Shown: positions 11,421 to 22,435 of the stretch, one piece after another
Layout of the letters: each line of letters starts with the position of its first letter
Position numbering within the stretch: position 1 is the stretch's first letter
DNA from: Serripes groenlandicus
Taxonomy: Eukaryota; Mollusca; Bivalvia; Cardiida; Cardiidae
Reading direction: 5' to 3'
NCBI GenBank assembly: GCA_031761405.1
Contig: JASEVX010000001.1
Coordinates: 41,096,699 to 41,160,698 of the forward strand
Length of the DNA stretch: 64,000 nt
Made by a program: the position numbers and the translations under genes
The notes under the pieces: generated by a model
What the model was told of the DNA's origin: nothing
Seen by the model: only the letters and a program-made list of their open reading frames with translations
Database searches by the model: none

Positions 11421-12410
11421 TATTTACTAACTTGTTTCCTTGTTGCACATTAATTAAAATACATGACCTCGGATTGAGGCCGACCTTTAGCTTGTTTGGG
11501 TCGGACAAGCTGTCAGCCAATCAAATCTAACGTTACAGATAACGTGTGTCGTTATGTCAAAACGTCGAATGAAGCACTGGGTTTTCGGCTTCAAACACAA
11601 GCATGTTATATCATGAATACACCACGTCTCTAATGATGACTTATTTAAGTTGGATGAAACCTATATCAGGAGCACTCTACGTTGAATTACATTCAGGGTA
11701 TATTGAACATCCCGTGAAATGTCAAACTCATTGTTTAAACACACTTTTGAAATACAAATGTATCTAACCAAATATCTTGATTCAAAATATATACTTCTCT
11801 AGCGAAATTTAGGTTATGTTCTAATAATATAGATAGACAACCACGCACATGTACACAGTACATATGGTGTAATATGTAAGTGTAATATGGGTATGATATA
11901 AGATCTTTACCATTTTCTACTTGTTTGTACCAAGTATAGAGAACTAAGACATACATTTCTTAAATCATACTATTGTAGATGGCCTTCTATACAAATATGT
12001 AATACATTTATGTCATCAAATTCAATAACAACAATTAACAGGTTAGCTATATTTATTTATCTGGCTTTTAAGGAAAGAGATGAACTGTAAAAGATACTGT
12101 ATTATAGATATATATGTATTCATGTCAATTCCACTTTGTATTGGTTTGTATGGCTATAAATATTGTTAATGTTTAATGCCAATAAACATTATGTTATGTT
12201 ATGTTATATTATGTTTATATCAACTGACCATGCGACAATAACCTTTCGTCTGTTTACCCAGAAGCTCTCACGGGAAGAATTCTGCCGGTTTTGATTAGTC
12301 TGTACATATCCATCTGTGCGATAGCGTAATATAAAAAGAGATAACCGATTTACATTCTTACTAGTCTTCCGAACCATTTGTCGTGGTATCCAGTGAGTAA
12401 TATGGTTAAT
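11421..12410. other. Gene-free spacer with (TTATG)n
   Basis: No coding signal. At 12170-12215, AATAAACATTATGTTATGTT runs into a short (TTATG)n microsatellite. That resembles the 3' end of a decayed retroelement, but I cannot assign it. Minus frames at 11735-11956 and 12204-12437 show no motif. Confidence 0.4.
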
Positions 12411-12752
12411 CATGGGGCGTAGCTTGGCAATAATCAATGTGTAGGCCGTCTCGTGAGAAAATCAACAGTGTGGACTCTGCGTAAAGTATCGACCCGGATC
12501 AGCCTAAGCATGCCACACAGGCGTACCCGGATATACATTTTTCGCCTCCTGTGAATTTTCTGTTTCAGGAATCACTACTATATATATCCCCCTTTAGACA
12601 GAATGGGTCGGCCGGATCAGTCTGCGCGGACAGCGCAGGCTGATTTGGTCGATACATTACGCAGATGTGTATCGCTGCAGCTGCATTTTTAGCATTTTTA
12701 GAAAAAATATGTAGGCACGTGCCTACAGTGCCTTAAGGGAGCTACGCCCCTG
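12411..12752. mobile_element. Composite hAT-like element carrying MITE C, copy 1
   Basis: The ends are CATGGGGCGTAGCTTGG and GGAGCTACGCCCCTG, inverted with respect to each other. They are flanked by the direct repeat TTAAT (12406-12410 and 12753-12757), a 5 bp target duplication. A truncated MITE C occupies about 12441-12662. The right-hand unique part reads CGCTGCAGCTGCATTTTTAG and GTAGGCACGTGCCTAC. A second copy with the same internal MITE C is at 29537-29840. A CAGGGGCG-type terminus with a 5 bp duplication fits a hAT subgroup; this assignment is inference. Confidence 0.8.
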
Positions 12753-12757
12753 TTAAT

Positions 12758-13236
12758 GAAAGTAATTCGAAGACCATTGAGGACTAGTCTATCTTATTTA
12801 TTTATTTGAAATACTGTTTCAACCTTTTAAATTAAATTATAAAACTTAAGACATCTAGGCAAAACTATTAAAGCTCTCTTTAAATGAGAATATTATTATT
12901 GAATTGAAAACATTTGTTTTTGCACACGGACAAATATAAACTCAACACAGTTGTACGTGTTTTAGTTTTTGAAAGAAACTCTTCTATTCCGCTTGAAAAA
13001 CGGGTTTAATATCCATCCAGTCAACGATCTATCCCGAATATCACATCTCAACCACAACCAAGGCAACCCATCCATCAACTAAAGTATATATTCTAAATTG
13101 GGCAAAACCATTCATCTATGGCTTAACTTTTGTTTTGAAAAAGGAAAAATGAGTCGGTAATCGAGGGCTATACGGCGTCAACCATATCCGCGTTTTGTCA
13201 AAAGAAAGTTTATTCGTCCATCACCGTATGTTAAAG
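12758..13236. other. Gene-free spacer
   Basis: AT-rich sequence with no recognised repeat, RNA gene or coding frame. Confidence 0.4.
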
Positions 13237-13456
13237 GAGTCGGTGTATGAGAAAATGTGTTTTTGAACATCATAGATCCGGATCAGCCTGTGCATTCTCA
13301 CCATCTGAACAAGATCTCAACACTGTTTACATGCTACTTACACAAATGTGAGAATATTCTGTCTTGAGTTGTCTAGATTCTGATAAGACTGATTAGATGA
13401 TCTGGACCTAAACTGTTTAGCAAGGCAAAGTCGTATTTTTTCTCACGCACTGGCTC
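13237..13456. mobile_element. MITE F, copy 1
   Basis: The inverted ends are imperfect: GAGTCGGTGTATGAGAAAA on the left, TTTTTTCTCACGCACTGGCTC on the right. The interior has AGATCCGGATCAGCCTGTGC and a mirrored TGATCTGGACCTAAACTG. Related copies are at 27618-27835 and, interrupted, at 51418-51900. A fragment near 31560-31625 (AGATCCGGATAAGCCTGTG) also matches. Confidence 0.65.
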
Positions 13457-14093
13457 TTATAACGAATATCCTGTCTTTAGGCGTCTGAATGTCTTCCTTA
13501 CTTAATGCAGTCGTTTCTATTCGTAGATTTACCGTCAACTTCTCTTCCTGTAAGTAGATTAGCTGTGTAGATATGCATCTTACAACGATAGCAATGAGTT
13601 GACGGATTGTTGACGGATTGAAGAAGAACGTTGGTGAATTCTAGAAACCGATTTGAACCAGGCTCCGAAACTATAAAAGTTTGCTTCTGACAATTAGATA
13701 CTCGAGCACAAATTCTGAGCACATATTAACATGTTATAGTGTTGGATCCTGGTCACACAAAAATCGACCTTCAATGAGTGACACTGCGACAATCTTAGAT
13801 CCGACTCAGGATCGTTTCTGTCTGCATTCTAACTTTACATGTGCATTGTACAAGTAACCCTGATGTCCCTGAAGAATGGTTAAGACAAAACTCTGTAATT
13901 CATAGTTCACAGGAACATGATATTGACTTCCCCTGGTGGTCGCTTTTATTGTGATAGGCATATTTCTTATTGGTTCAAATAAAATATCACTCAATATCAA
14001 TATTCATAAATATTTGATTACATTTAGAAGCTTATATAATCAGATAAAACAAAATATTTAATTCAATTTGGTTTCCACTGCCAAAGTCCTTTA
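13457..14093. other. Gene-free spacer
   Basis: No recognised repeat or gene. Two minus frames (13498-13722, 13806-14000) lack motifs and have no codon or splice context that would support them. Confidence 0.4.
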
Positions 14094-15199
14094 TTGAATA
14101 GGTTTAAATATTGTACCATGGGGTCACGTAATCGAAAAGGGAGCAACCAACAATGTTATTGTGAAGAAAAACTCTGTAATATGTTTGAAAATAACAACCT
14201 TTATTAATCAATACATTGTATTAACTGATTTAAGAAACAACAAGATGCAAAATACGTATGTCTTCTACCGTTAGTACAACAAATATTAAGACACATTTAA
14301 TTTGTATTTAATAACCTTTCCCCAACTTCCTAGGTTACGCTTGTTTTAATAGTTTGGTTTACGATTCATCAAAGCTTAGAAAACAAATTCACTTTTCCCC
14401 AACTTCCTAGGCTACGCTTTTTTAATTGTTTGGTTTACGGCCCCGATTCATCAAAGCTCCGAAAGCAAACTCGGGGGATGTTTTTGCCCTTTATAAGATT
14501 ATGTTGTCTAACCATCTTCCCCATATAGTTTGTTCATTCTTGCTATGTGTTGATTATACATGTGAACTTTCATAATGCTGAAATTTGATCATAAATATCT
14601 TTTTTAAATTACTTCGTATTTTTTTGTTTATATACTCCCATTTGTATTATCATACTTCTGCTAAACTGGAAGGAGAATAGACTCCCCCCTCTCCTTCCAA
14701 AGCTTGTGTTACACTTTACTTATAACTGAAGGCATTAAACCTTAATATATGTTAATATTTAAGCACCTACGTTTGTTTTATCTAATTGATCTAGTTAGAG
14801 CAGATTTAAAACCGTTTATTGGTAAAATGATTTAAGAAACTTCAGCTTGTATGACACATTATAGTTGCAGTCAATGTTAAGCAAACTGTAAACCAAATGG
14901 TTTAAGGACTAAACTTGTCATTTCACAACTAAACTTCACATGCTGAATATCACATAGATCGTAGCATATAAAACGTCTAATCCCTTTGTCAAAATTGACT
15001 CTTTCTGCTCTTGGTAACCTTTTAGTATAGACTGTGGTAGGTGAGCAATATAGGCATATCTTGGCCTTCTTGTTTAAAATAAATTGACATTTGGCCTTTT
15101 GTTCGAAATATTTACATCCTGTCTGTTTGCACAGGTTATTTAAATGTACTGAACTGCATCTGCTTCCTTTAAGTCATGCTTAAAAATCATGCGCGGCGT
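14094..15199 (-). mobile_element. 1 kb dispersed repeat (family G), minus-strand copy
   Basis: Inverse copy of 6386-7362. In order it shows ACCATGGGGTCACGTAATCG, CCCCAACTTCCTAGGCTACG, CTCTCCTTCCAAAGCTTGTG, GCTTGTATGACACATTATAG and AAATCATGCGCGGCGTC. It has small insertions and deletions relative to the partner and lacks the partner's outer CGCGGCGTC end. The pair could form a very large hairpin across a 6.7 kb spacer. Confidence 0.7.
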
Positions 15200-15394
15200 C
15201 TTGTGTTTCATAATGATTACATTTATGTTTAATATGCTCTGTTAATGTTTATCATATTTGCTTATAAAAAAATGACCGACAAGGGAAGAAATAATTGAAG
15301 TAAACTATGTGTCCTTCTCTGATAATAAACACATGTTTACATGTTTCAAAACCTCTGAAACCCAGTGGTCGAGTGACTCGATTGGTCGTATATG

Positions 15395-16100
15395 TAACCA
15401 TTTATGATATGTCCTAACATCCTTTTTTATCTTTATAAGACTATGTGACTCTGTTGTGGAACCATTTAAACAATAATAATAAGTAAATACATTTACATCT
15501 TGAAATATGCCTTTATTCGTAGAAATAGCTTTATTAACAATATACAGAAACTTATTTATTATTTTTTTTATTATTATTATTGTTATTATTATTATCTATG
15601 TAACTATCTTGAATGGTAAACATTCGATTTTGTGTATATTTCATGTTTATTGTAATTGATTGCACATTTTTGTATTGTATATATATTACTATGATGTGTT
15701 GTTTGACTAGAAACTATGCAGTTTACGTCAATAAATATTGCCATTTTTGGCATTGTTGTTGATACGTCCTTACTTCCTCTTTGACTTTTATAAGACTCTT
15801 AAAAGTAGGTGGCACAATTGTGCAACCATTTATGATATGTCCTGACGTCCTTTTTGTCTTGTATAAGACTCTTCGAATCATGTGACACAATTGTACAACC
15901 ATTAATGACATGTCCTGACGTCCTTTTTGACTTTGTAAGACATTTCAAATTATGTGACACAATTGTGTAACCATTTATGATATGTCCTGACGTCCTTTTT
16001 GACTTTTATAAGAATCTTCGAATTATGACACACAATTAATTGTGCAACCATTTATGATATGTCCTGACGTCCTCTTTTATACCGGAAAGCGCTGACGTCC
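15395..16100. repeat. 72-74 bp tandem repeat
   Basis: About five units at 15750-16085 read ATGATATGTCCTGACGTCC, TTTTTGACTTTTATAAGACT and GACACAATTGTGCAACCATT. A diverged unit stands alone at about 15395-15470. Between them (15540-15740) are an ATT/GTT microsatellite and AT-rich sequence ending in AATAAATATTGCC, which may be a decayed retroelement 3' end. The last unit is followed by a 25 bp duplication, GACGTCCTCTTTTATACCGG. Confidence 0.85.
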
Positions 16101-16427
16101 TCTTTTATACCGGAAAGCAATGTTGTCTTGAATTGCATAGGATATTGTATAACCTAATCTAAAAATAAACATTATTGCAAGTTAGTATGTTATTACCATA
16201 TCCTCTCTGATTTATTACTCATAAAACAGCAGAAGTAAAGAATCCAATTTCTTCGAAATGTGCAGCGGATAAATCGATCGGAAATGAATCATACCAATTC
16301 CACAATTCCTGAATACGATATAGACCAAGCCATCTATTATAAATAGAACAACATTCGTTTTTATCTCTTTACATATTTACATCAAACTAGCTTGATTGGA
16401 TGGAGTTGATCGCATATTATTATTTTT

Positions 16428-16625
16428 TATCAGTCATGGCATGACGGCCAGTTTATCTATCTATGATTTTCCTAGTTTTTTCCCAAACCAACAATCTACT
16501 CGACAGTTTTCCCAAGGAACTGGCTGCTTGTTGACATAGATTCAAGCATATTGGTTAAAGACGAATGACGCTTGTCGCCCTGCCTTTCATCAAACGTCGG
16601 GAAGAACGGTGACCGAGCTCGAATT
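16428..16625 (-). mobile_element. SINE type S1, partial
   Basis: The inverted tail is CATGACGGCCAGTTTATC. The inverted body has CCAAGGAACTGGCTGCTTG, GACGAATGACGCTTGTCGCC and CATCAAACGTCGGGAAGAAC. The tRNA head region (CCGAGCTCGAATTTTA) is only a remnant of a B box. It matches 53195-53488. Confidence 0.7.
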
Positions 16626-16719
16626 TTAAATTATAACCCGTCCCTGGAGTGATTGCCCGTGTAACGCTATACGGTACACCATACCGGAAGTGTAATTTGA
16701 CATGTTTTAACATAGGACA

Positions 16720-16950
16720 TGATATTATGTTATGTTATGTTATGTTATAATAGTTTGAAACAAAGTCGGTAACATACGAAAAAAAGATGAGGCTAATAGG
16801 AGCATACAAATCGTTTGTATAAAAGTACTCAACATATGATCGAGTTATTTGTTTGTTTGTATAAAAGTACTCATATGATCGAGTTATTTGTTTGTTTGGT
16901 TGTATAAAAGTACTCAGCATATAATCAAAGTTATTTGTTTGTTTGTTTGT
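16720..16950. repeat. (TTATG)n plus a roughly 52 bp triplicate
   Basis: A short TTATG microsatellite at 16724-16748 is followed by three units of TGTATAAAAGTACTCAACAT and ATGATCGAGTTATTTGTTTG. The units lie at about 16815-16945 and end in (GTTT)n. Confidence 0.8.
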
Positions 16951-17123
16951 TGCCAAGAGGAGTAAATCATTTCTACCATTTTTTAATAATTTGTTATTAC
17001 TCGGATATCAAACTTTTGACGACAACATTTACTTTTTTTTAACCCAAGAACAATGGCTTTTTAGTGCATCCACTTTTGTTTGCTTTGTTGTACTATGATA
17101 CCTGTCCTGCTTCAAAATCACTG

Positions 17124-17316
17124 CAGAGCCCTAGATTAGGGGCGTTTTGTATTTTCTTAAATCCTTATTTGACCCTCGAACCTAGATTGTGGGTACTCAA
17201 AAGAATCGTCTCAGTGAGACGATTCTTTCGAGTACCCACACTATAGGGTTTGCTTTAATAATAAGAGAGGAATTATGGGAAAAAGAGCTGAATACCCCTC
17301 CTTATCTGGACCTCTG
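17124..17316. mobile_element. Hairpin element E (hAT-like MITE), copy 1
   Basis: The termini CAGAGCCCTAGATTAGG and CCTTATCTGGACCTCTG are inverted. At the centre, 17188-17240 forms a 26 bp stem with one mismatch around a single-base loop (GGGTACTCAAAAGAATCGTC paired with its complement). The flanks AATCACTG and AATCAGTA may be a worn 8 bp target duplication. Other copies are at 21645, 25348, 28694 and 30386. Confidence 0.75.
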
Positions 17317-17890
17317 AATCAGTAGTTCGTGTTCCGAGTAACTCGGATGAATTTCATTACGTCTGAAACGAACGCTCGGGGGACCAACACGTTATGTAAC
17401 AATTACTTGGAGATAAATCACATTTCGTGTCTGTTTGGATAGAAATGTCACTTCACAGAAAATACTGCGTTTCAAGTGTTCACTAAATTCTGTTTTTAAA
17501 TTCACATTACAGCTGTTACGTAGCAAAACGTTTCACGGATATGACAAATCACACCTTTGTTCTCTCTTGGTAGCCCGTAACTAGCTGTTCGTAACTTACA
17601 ACTACTTGTACGAACAATTTAGTTAAGGGTCATCTGGTTTATACATGCAGCCAACTATTGAAGCTTCTTTTTAACTTCAACTTCGCATTATGAGTTAAAT
17701 CTCTACATGGACACATCGATCTGTGTCTACATTTTAAAGAGACAAAAAGCAGAATAAACCAAATAGATTATGTTGAATAAATGCCAATACATAATATACG
17801 CCATACACCATACCATGGTATTTGGTAATATATGTTCTACTGTCGTTGTGAATGATAGATGGGAGTATGTTCTGTTATTCCTCGTTCTCT
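17317..17890. other. Gene-free spacer
   Basis: No recognised repeat or coding signal. Confidence 0.4.
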
Positions 17891-18101
17891 TTAACCCTTT
17901 ACAAATGAAATCTCAATTTGACGTATCTACAGCAGACAACTTCTTATAACATAGTGGCATAAACGGAGATTGCTAAAAATGAGCAATTTCTTTTTGTCGG
18001 AATGATTTAAGCTGGATTAAAAGCTCTCTTCTAAGGAGTCCATATTTTTGCTTCGATGATTTCGAGGTCGCCTGCTGCAGATTTGTTTTTTAAAGGGTAA
18101 A
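17891..18101. mobile_element. MITE B, diverged copy
   Basis: Starts at TTAACCCTTTACAAATG. Internal words in MITE B order include TACAGCAGACAACTTCTTAT, AGATTGCTAAAAATGAGCAA and CGCCTGCTGCAGATTTG. It ends in AAAGGGTAAA. The terminal TTAA on the right is lost. Confidence 0.6.
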
Positions 18102-18136
18102 TACACTATTAACTAACGTGTTATTGCAGAAGTCGA

Positions 18137-18692
18137 CATTTAGACACCCACGATGATAATGGTTGATAGAGAGTGTGGGAGTTATACATTTAGACACCCA
18201 CGATGATAATGGTTGATAGAGAGTGTGGGAGTTATACATTTAGACACCAACAATGATAATGGTTGATAGAGAGTTTGGGAGTTATACATTTAGACACCCA
18301 TGATGATAATGGTTGATATAGAGTGTGGGAGTTATACATTTAGACACCCATGATGATAATGGTTGCTAGAGAGTGTGGGAGTTATACATTTAGACACTCA
18401 TGATGATATTGGTTGATAGAGAGTGTGGGAGTTATACATTTAGACACCCATGATGATAATGGTTGATAGACAGTGTGGGAGTTATACATTTAGACACCAA
18501 TAATGATAATGGTTGATAGAGAGTGTGGGAGTTATACATTTAGACACCAATAATGATAATGGTTGATAGAGAGTGTGGGAGTTATACATTTAGACACCCA
18601 TGATGATAATGGTTGATAGAGAGTGTGGGAGTTATGCATTTAGACACCCATGATGATAATAGTTGATAGAGAGTGTGGGAGTTATACATTTA
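18137..18692. repeat. 50 bp satellite, 11 units
   Basis: Exact 50 bp period. TAGACAC recurs at 18141, 18191, 18241 and so on to 18641. The unit is ACATTTAGACACCCATGATG, ATAATGGTTGATAGAGAGTG and TGGGAGTTAT. Units differ by one to four bases. No long open frame or conserved protein pattern is associated. Confidence 0.97.
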
Positions 18693-18774
18693 CATAGAAA
18701 CAAAGAAGTGTGCCCAGGGGTCGTGAAATTCAAATGGTGTGTAAACGTGTCTTTATACGTAAATAAATAATAAA

Positions 18775-19160
18775 TTACTATAGCTCGCAGCTCGAAAACA
18801 ACTGAATAAACCCAATTAAACCAAAACATTGCAAAACTGTCGTGATTATAATATCATCAGTTCCAATGATTACGTTAAAAGTATTTATGTGAACATGGTT
18901 GTGATATCTTCAATACTAATGATTAAGTTAAAATTATTTATGTGAACATTTAACAAAGTGTTATAGCTCGCAGTTCGAAGACAATGGAATAAACTCAATT
19001 AAACCAAAACAGTGCAAAACTGTCGTGGTTTTGATATATTCAATACCAATCATTTTGAAATCATCTACGTGAAAATTTAACCGAAATTGTTAAATCTCGC
19101 AGCTCTAAGACAGCGGAATAAAGCCAATTAAACCAAAACATTGCAAAACTGTGGTGATTT
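18775..19160. repeat. Three-unit tandem repeat
   Basis: CTCGCAGCTCGAAAACAAC followed by AATTAAACCAAAACATTGCA and AAACTGTCGTG recurs at about 18781, 18964 and 19093. The spacings are 183 and 129 bp, the shorter one owing to a deletion. Confidence 0.75.
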
Positions 19161-19334
19161 TGATTGAGGTTATTGCAAACAGTACTGTCGTAACGAGCTG
19201 TCTCATCTGAAATCAGCAGTATTTGTCTTTTAGTTATCAAAAAAAATCCAAAACTTTTATTACATGAGAAATGGAGACGCCCGATTATGAGGTTGGAAGA
19301 GCCCACTTTAAAAGATTCGGCGCTGAAAGAGTTA
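19160..19334 (+). mobile_element. MITE A, 5'-truncated
   Basis: The left terminus is missing. The interior GTCGTAACGAGCTGTCTCAT and GAAATGGAGACGCCCGATTA and the right terminus GGCGCTGAAAGAGTTACT match complete MITE A copies. A minus frame at 19061-19471 runs through it and is not a gene. Confidence 0.75.
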
Positions 19335-19665
19335 CTATGGTTTTCTAGAATCATAAATAAATACCGTTCTACAGTGCCGAGTTTATTCTTGTTGCACAGT
19401 GTTTTGTCTCGAATTCCTTCATTACTAGACATATAGGGACAATTTCTCCGTTGTCTAACCGCCTTGCCCATTTGTCACGCGATCACCGACTTAAATTGTG
19501 GCAGCCGACAAGTGTGCTAATTTGCATATTCTTGTCGAGTGAATTTCGTCAAACGAAAATCAATATCTAGGGAGACTTTTAAATGAATGACAACTTTTAT
19601 TAAATTGTATTATTGTTAGTCGTTATTTGACCATCACAAACATCAAAACGCTTCCTTGGAACATT

Positions 19666-19928
19666 TGAGCCGTTCCGCGAGAAAACCAACAGTATGGCAT
19701 CTGCGTAATGTATCGACCCAGATCAGCCTTCGCAGTCCGCGCAGACTGATCCGGTCCGACACATTCCGTCTAAGGGGGATACAGGTATAGAGTAATGAAT
19801 CCTGAAACGGAAAATCCACAGGAGGCGAAAAGTGTGTATCCGGGTAAGTCTGTTCGGCATGCCTAAGCTGATCCGGGTCGATACTTTACGCAGAGTCCAT
19901 AATGTTGCTTTTCTCGCAGAACGGCTCA
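19666..19928. mobile_element. MITE C
   Basis: The termini TGAGCCGTTCCGCGAGAAAA and CTCGCAGAACGGCTCA are inverted. Its orientation matches the 10481-11420 array. The interior GACACATTCCGTCTAAGGGG and CCACAGGAGGCGAAAAGTG is intact. Confidence 0.85.
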
Positions 19929-19984
19929 CGTGTTTCTTAACACCCTCTTCAATATAGATGCGTTCTGAAGCAAACGTCTTTTTC

Positions 19985-20135
19985 AAATATTGAGGCAAAA
20001 AGGGGAAATTTTACATAATGAGCAATTTCTCCTTTTGTCACATTTGTTTAACTCTATAAATGAATTATAATTACATTTGTTCATGTTTTGTCTTGATGCT
20101 TTCAAACAGGGACCACTAATAGTCTGCTGCCAATG
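19985..20135. mobile_element. MITE B, partial
   Basis: AAAAAGGGGAAATTTTACAT, ATGAGCAATTTCTCCTTTTG and AGTCTGCTGCCAATG follow the MITE B order. Both termini are missing. Confidence 0.5.
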
Positions 20136-20254
20136 TTTAAGTAAACAAAATATCTACCTGCCTACATTTTACCTAGATGGCAGACACTGACCCTGGTCAG
20201 TCTGCTCGGTGACAACGCCTCGAATGACTTTACTCAACCTTCTGTTGAAACACC

Positions 20255-20515
20255 GTCTCGGTGGTGTTGTGGTAGAGCAAACGTCTCGGATGCGAAATGT
20301 CGTGGATTCGATCCCCGGTCGGATCATACCAAATACTTTAAAAATGGTGGTAATGGCTGCATTCCTTGGCGCTCAGGTTTGCGGGGTTAGCATTTCTACT
20401 GACTGGCTGCTGTCAGGATAAATGGACCAGTACTACTGGTGACTAAACCAGGATACGCCGTGTTATGACTGAACATGTTGAAAACGGCACAAAGCACCGA
20501 ACAATCAATCGGTTG
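20255..20515 (+). mobile_element. tRNA-derived SINE (type S2)
   Basis: The tRNA-like head is clear: A-box-like GTGGTAGAGCAA and B box GGATTCGATCC, about 40 bases apart. Then follow the body (GCATTCCTTGGCGCTCAGG, GACTGGCTGCTGTCAGGATA) and the tail GCCGTGTTATGACTGAACAT, GTTGAAAACGGCAC, ending in CAATCAATC. The head is a Pol III promoter remnant, not a working tRNA, since no acceptor-stem pairing closes it. It matches 5580-5835. Confidence 0.85.
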
Positions 20516-20564
20516 AAAAACATTCCTTACATAGTGGTTGATTGTGTGCATAAGTCCAGTCTAG

Positions 20565-20777
20565 TTAACTCTTTCAGCGCCGAATTGTTTGAAGTAGACT
20601 CTTCGAGGTTCAACATCGGGCGTCTCCATTTCTCATGTAATACAATTTTGGACTATTTTGATAACTAAAAGGCAAACAATACTGATTTCAGGTGAGACAG
20701 CTCGTTACGAGCTGACTCGGCTGAATCAGTATTGTTTGCTAAAACCTGAATATTGCCTTTGGCGCTGAAAGAGTTAA
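20565..20777 (-). mobile_element. MITE A, complete, inverted
   Basis: Begins TTAACTCTTTCAGCGCC and ends GGCGCTGAAAGAGTTAA, so the termini are inverted and bordered by TTAA. A long internal hairpin sits around AGACAGCTCGTTACGAGCTG. A TTAA duplication is what piggyBac-type elements leave; assigning the superfamily on this alone is inference. Confidence 0.88.
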
Positions 20778-20845
20778 GTTATCTACGGACCGCAATATAG
20801 TCAACGGAGTTCCTATACGGATCAACTATAGAAAATGATTGATAA

Positions 20846-21040
20846 CACCCTTTCCTACATAAGAAAAATCTGCATCTGACGATTTCGAATAGCTTTACAT
20901 GCAGGCGATTATGAACAGGGTCCGTGAATTAAAGTATATATAACTATTCAATTGATCGCGGGAAATCAGTATGGCAAAAGGATAAATGTTTTCCAAAAGC
21001 CGACTTTTACAGAAACTCTAGATGCATTAGCAGATTGGAA
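20846..21040. mobile_element. MITE B, strongly decayed
   Basis: ACCCTTTCCTACATAAGA, ATCTGCATCTGACGATTTC, TATGGCAAAAGGATAAATG and GCATTAGCAGATTGG keep the MITE B order, but the central hairpin is gone. Confidence 0.4.
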
Positions 21041-21219
21041 AGCGTAAACTAGGCTACATTTTGCTTGCGAAGCTTAGTCTTTCTATAATTGCAAAAAAGA
21101 GAATCGTCAGGGAGCCGCTGCATGAAGAAATTCTCACTAAATTAAATTCTTCGCTGTTCGATAATGTGGGATGTAAATCTACCTGCATATTCTAGTCTGT
21201 AAGGTGCAGCGTCATACAC

Positions 21220-21449
21220 TTAACCCTTTCCCTCATACGACAATTCTGCAGCAGACGACTTTTAACATATTTTGTGAACAAATAGAAAATCTCTATAATT
21301 AAATGGATAACCTATGACTAAAAGTGGAAAACATTGTGGCAAAAGGAGAAATTGCTCGTTTTGAGCAATTTCTTCTTTTGTCACTATGTTTTCGAAAAGC
21401 CGTCTGCTGCAGAGGCGTCAGAAAGCGTCTATATGAGGGAAAGGGTTAA
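21220..21449. mobile_element. MITE B, complete copy
   Basis: Perfect inverted ends TTAACCCTTTCCCTCATA and TATGAGGGAAAGGGTTAA are bordered by TTAA. Subterminal CTGCAGCAGACGACTTTT is mirrored by AAAGCCGTCTGCTGCAG. In the centre GAAATTGCTCGTTTTGAGCAATTTC forms a hairpin. It has no coding capacity. The TTAA borders suggest piggyBac-type mobilisation (inference). Confidence 0.9.
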
Positions 21450-21509
21450 TGGTGCTGGACCAGCGATGCTCCACATGTCGACATTTGTTACGCCTATGTA
21501 GAACACGAC

Positions 21510-21848
21510 GTTCGACAAGCTTATGCCAAAAGGAGAAAATGCTCATCACGAGCAGTTATTCCCGTAACCACAATGTTTGCAACTCTATTCAATATTTATG
21601 CATTCAGTGTTTAAAGTCATCTGATGCAGAATGGTTGTATGTGGCCAGAGCTCTAGATAAGCGGCGTTTTGCAGGTTCTAAACTCTTTATTTGACCCTTA
21701 AACCCTATTTTGTGGGTACTCAAAATAATCGTCTCAGTGAAACCCACATCATAGGGATTAGTCAGTGGATAACAAGAGAGATATTGGTGGGAAATGGGCT
21801 GAACATCCCTCTTTATCTGGACCCCGGTATGTGGGAGAGAGTTAAGAC
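21510..21848. mobile_element. MITE B copy split by hairpin element E
   Basis: 21510-21644 holds CCAAAAGGAGAAAATGCTCA, CACGAGCAGTTATTCCCG and GTCATCTGATGCAGAATGG. After the insertion, 21835-21848 resumes with GAGAGAGTTAAG, the worn MITE B right end. The left end is lost. Confidence 0.7.
21645..21826. mobile_element. Hairpin element E with 8 bp target duplication, copy 2
   Basis: Starts CCAGAGCTCTAGATAAG and ends near TTATCTGGACCCCG. It is flanked by the perfect direct repeat GTATGTGG at 21637-21644 and 21827-21834. The central hairpin is partly deleted (AACCCTATTTTGTGGGTACT against GTGAAACCCACATCATAGGG). CAGAG termini and an 8 bp duplication fit the hAT superfamily. Confidence 0.85.
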
Positions 21849-21854
21849 CCCGAA

Positions 21855-22435
21855 TCAACAGTCGCGGTTCACAGAACAAACTTCCCTGCAATCGAGCTGC
21901 AATTGATTCCCTAAGAGATGAGAGTAAATCTTCTTGTTGTGTTTTGTGACACACAAAAACAACGTGTAAATGTCACGTGTCTCGTCCGCAGAGGTAGCCA
22001 GAGCAATTTCGTTCACTTCAATATATTTCGTTATCAAGGCCATCTATCCATTTGAATCGCAATTCCGTATCTGATGTCATTAATTTCCTATTGAATATCG
22101 TTAGAGCAATCCGAAGGAATATGTTTATAAATGAGTTTGGAATTGTATCATTTACTTGGGATTGAAAGGGGCAATCAGATTGTAAAAAAAAAATGCTAAA
22201 ACACTTCACGATTTACCACAGATTGAAGTTATTTGTTAACATTTATAATGGAGGTTTTCTTTACAATACTTTTATAATTCCCTTTTCATAAACTATATAA
22301 GTTGTAGAAACCTATGTATTAGTCGTACGATTTGGCCAATGGATGTTTCGGCCCGGACTTTTTGGCCTAGGACTTTTTGACCCGCACGTTTTGGCATAGG
22401 ATTTGTTTGTGTGGACCGTTCCTACACCCGTCCCT
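21855..22435. other. Gene-free spacer
   Basis: No gene is visible. At 22340-22400 three phrases of the type GGCCCGGACTTTTTGG, CTAGGACTTTTTGACCC and GCACGTTTTGGCATAGG form a short degenerate repeat of about 20 bp. Confidence 0.4.

Noticed and set aside
10516..11520. Minus frames with FLFQES in repeated units as a small gene family
   Set aside because: The same peptide appears in dispersed MITE C copies on either strand. It follows the inverted-repeat element, without start-codon or stop conservation.
22340..22400. Short GGCC-ACTTTTTGG-type repeat as a regulatory array
   Set aside because: Only three degenerate phrases are present; too little to call.
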